Positions 63,314-64,000 of a DNA stretch of 64,000 nt are shown piece by piece (the stretch's first letter is position 1; every line of letters begins with the position of its first letter). Source of the DNA: Rhodopseudomonas sp. P2A-2r (lineage in GTDB: Bacteria; Pseudomonadota; Alphaproteobacteria; Rhizobiales; Xanthobacteraceae); the NCBI RefSeq assembly GCF_026015985.1, contig NZ_CP110389.1, forward strand, positions 5,612,001 through 5,676,000, given 5' to 3'. Both the position numbers and the translations under genes were made by a program. Under the pieces are notes generated by a model. It was not told the origin of the DNA. It did not search any database and worked only from the letters and a program-made list of their open reading frames with translations.

Positions 63314-64000
63314 CTATCGCCCCAAATACACTTCAACCACGCGATCATTCGTGGATACCTGATCGATGGTGCCCTCGGCCAGCACGGTGCCTTCGTGCAG
63401 GCAGGTCACCTTGACGCCGAGTTCGCGCACGAAGGTCATGTCGTGCTCGACCACCACCACGGTCTTGTGGTCGCGGTTGATCTCCTTCAGCAGTTCGGCG
63501 GTCTGGTGGGTCTCGACGTCGGTCATGCCCGCGACCGGCTCGTCGACCAGCAGCAGCTTGGGGTCCTGCGCCAGCAGCATGCCGATCTCCAGCCACTGCT
63601 TCTGGCCGTGCGACAGGTTGCCGGCGAGGCGGTGGCGGGAATCGGTGAGGCGGATAGTCTCCAGCACCTTGCCGATGCGCTCGGTCTGCTCCCTGGTGTT
63701 GCGCCAGAACAGGGTGCCGCGGACGCGGTGGTCGACGTTCAGCGCCAGCAGCAGGTTGTCCCAGATGGTCTGGCTTTCGAACACCGTCGGCTTCTGGAAT
63801 TTGCGGCCGATGCCGAGGGTGGCGATCTGGGTTTCGTCTAGCAGCGTGAGGTCATGGGTGCCGTCGAAATAGACGTCGCCCTCGTCGGGCTTGGTCTTGC
63901 CGGTGATGATATCCATCATCGTGGTCTTGCCGGCGCCGTTCGGGCCGATGATGGCGCGCATCTCGCCCGGCGCCAGCACCAGCGACAGGTTGTTGATGGC
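63314..64000 (-). CDS. urtD: Urea ABC transporter ATP-binding protein UrtD, partial (runs off the window)
   Basis: 229 codons visible, the start lying beyond the right edge. LivG-like ATPase: Walker A GPNGAGKTT in MRAIIGPNGAGKTTMMDIIT, signature LSHGQKQWLEIGMLL (the SHGQ variant typical of UrtD), Walker B LLLVDEP, VVVVEHDMTFVRELG H-loop. C-terminus VVEVYLGR is typical. Partner of UrtE; first of the genes seen in the urt-ure operon. Confidence 0.93.
   Translation of the reverse strand, partial: AINNLSLVLAPGEMRAIIGPNGAGKTTMMDIITGKTKPDEGDVYFDGTHDLTLLDETQIATLGIGRKFQKPTVFESQTIWDNLLLALNVDHRVRGTLFWRNTREQTERIGKVLETIRLTDSRHRLAGNLSHGQKQWLEIGMLLAQDPKLLLVDEPVAGMTDVETHQTAELLKEINRDHKTVVVVEHDMTFVRELGVKVTCLHEGTVLAEGTIDQVSTNDRVVEVYLGR

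Overview
The window looks like a chromosomal segment of an alphaproteobacterium of the Bradyrhizobium / Rhodopseudomonas / Tardiphaga group (Nitrobacteraceae). The support is GC-rich core genes, a one-component CysNC sulfate-activation enzyme with an APS-type CysH, a PhyR-NepR-EcfG general stress locus, a urt-ure urea operon, and several families of palindromic intergenic repeats of the kind common in that family. The genus call is inference; there is no rRNA in the window.

Left core block (1-22 kb). A cut-off RelE/ParE toxin, 3-hydroxybutyrate dehydrogenase, a patatin-like phospholipase and a CAP-domain lipoprotein are followed by a complete assimilatory sulfate system. It comprises the uptake genes sbp-cysT-cysW-cysA, the reduction genes cysG-DUF2849-cysI-DUF934-cysH, and divergent cysD-cysNC. 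Malate synthase G follows. Then comes a run of small envelope or stress genes: a 51-aa membrane peptide, a DUF2865 protein, an L,D-transpeptidase, DUF3309, an AI-2E family permease, DUF883 and a membrane protein. Several of these have GGAAC-N16-xGTT promoters of the EcfG type.

Accessory island (about 22.36-52.39 kb). It is flanked by a direct repeat with 34 of 36 identical positions. A decayed tyrosine integrase start and an AlpA/Xis-like gene lie just inside the right copy. From left to right it holds: a PIN-like nuclease + ParB-like protein + SMC-like ATPase cassette (candidate defence system, ATPase damaged); the 3' half of an initiator tRNA-Met with its terminator; a serine resolvase split by a fresh IS66 element (8-bp target duplication visible); a second resolvase relic; a giant RTX protein whose 3' end carries a perfect 1163-bp tandem duplication and frameshifts; a small membrane-anchored partner; a type I secretion ATPase and adaptor; two relics of SRAP (YedK) genes; exonuclease III with a TTG start; a 19-bp minisatellite; and a DUF3768 gene pair.

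Right core block (52.4-64 kb). phyR diverges from nepR-ecfG, with two back-to-back EcfG-type promoters between them. A HWE-type sensor kinase follows. The minus-strand urea operon runs urtD-urtE-ureD-ureA-ureB-ureC-(ABM monooxygenase)-ureE-ureF-ureG. Without the island, the stress genes at 17-21 kb would adjoin the phyR locus.

The kinase, ureA, ureF, ureG and the RTX gene all carry single-base frameshifts, mostly one base short in a homopolymer. This suggests sequencing error at many of these sites, so these genes may be intact in the organism.
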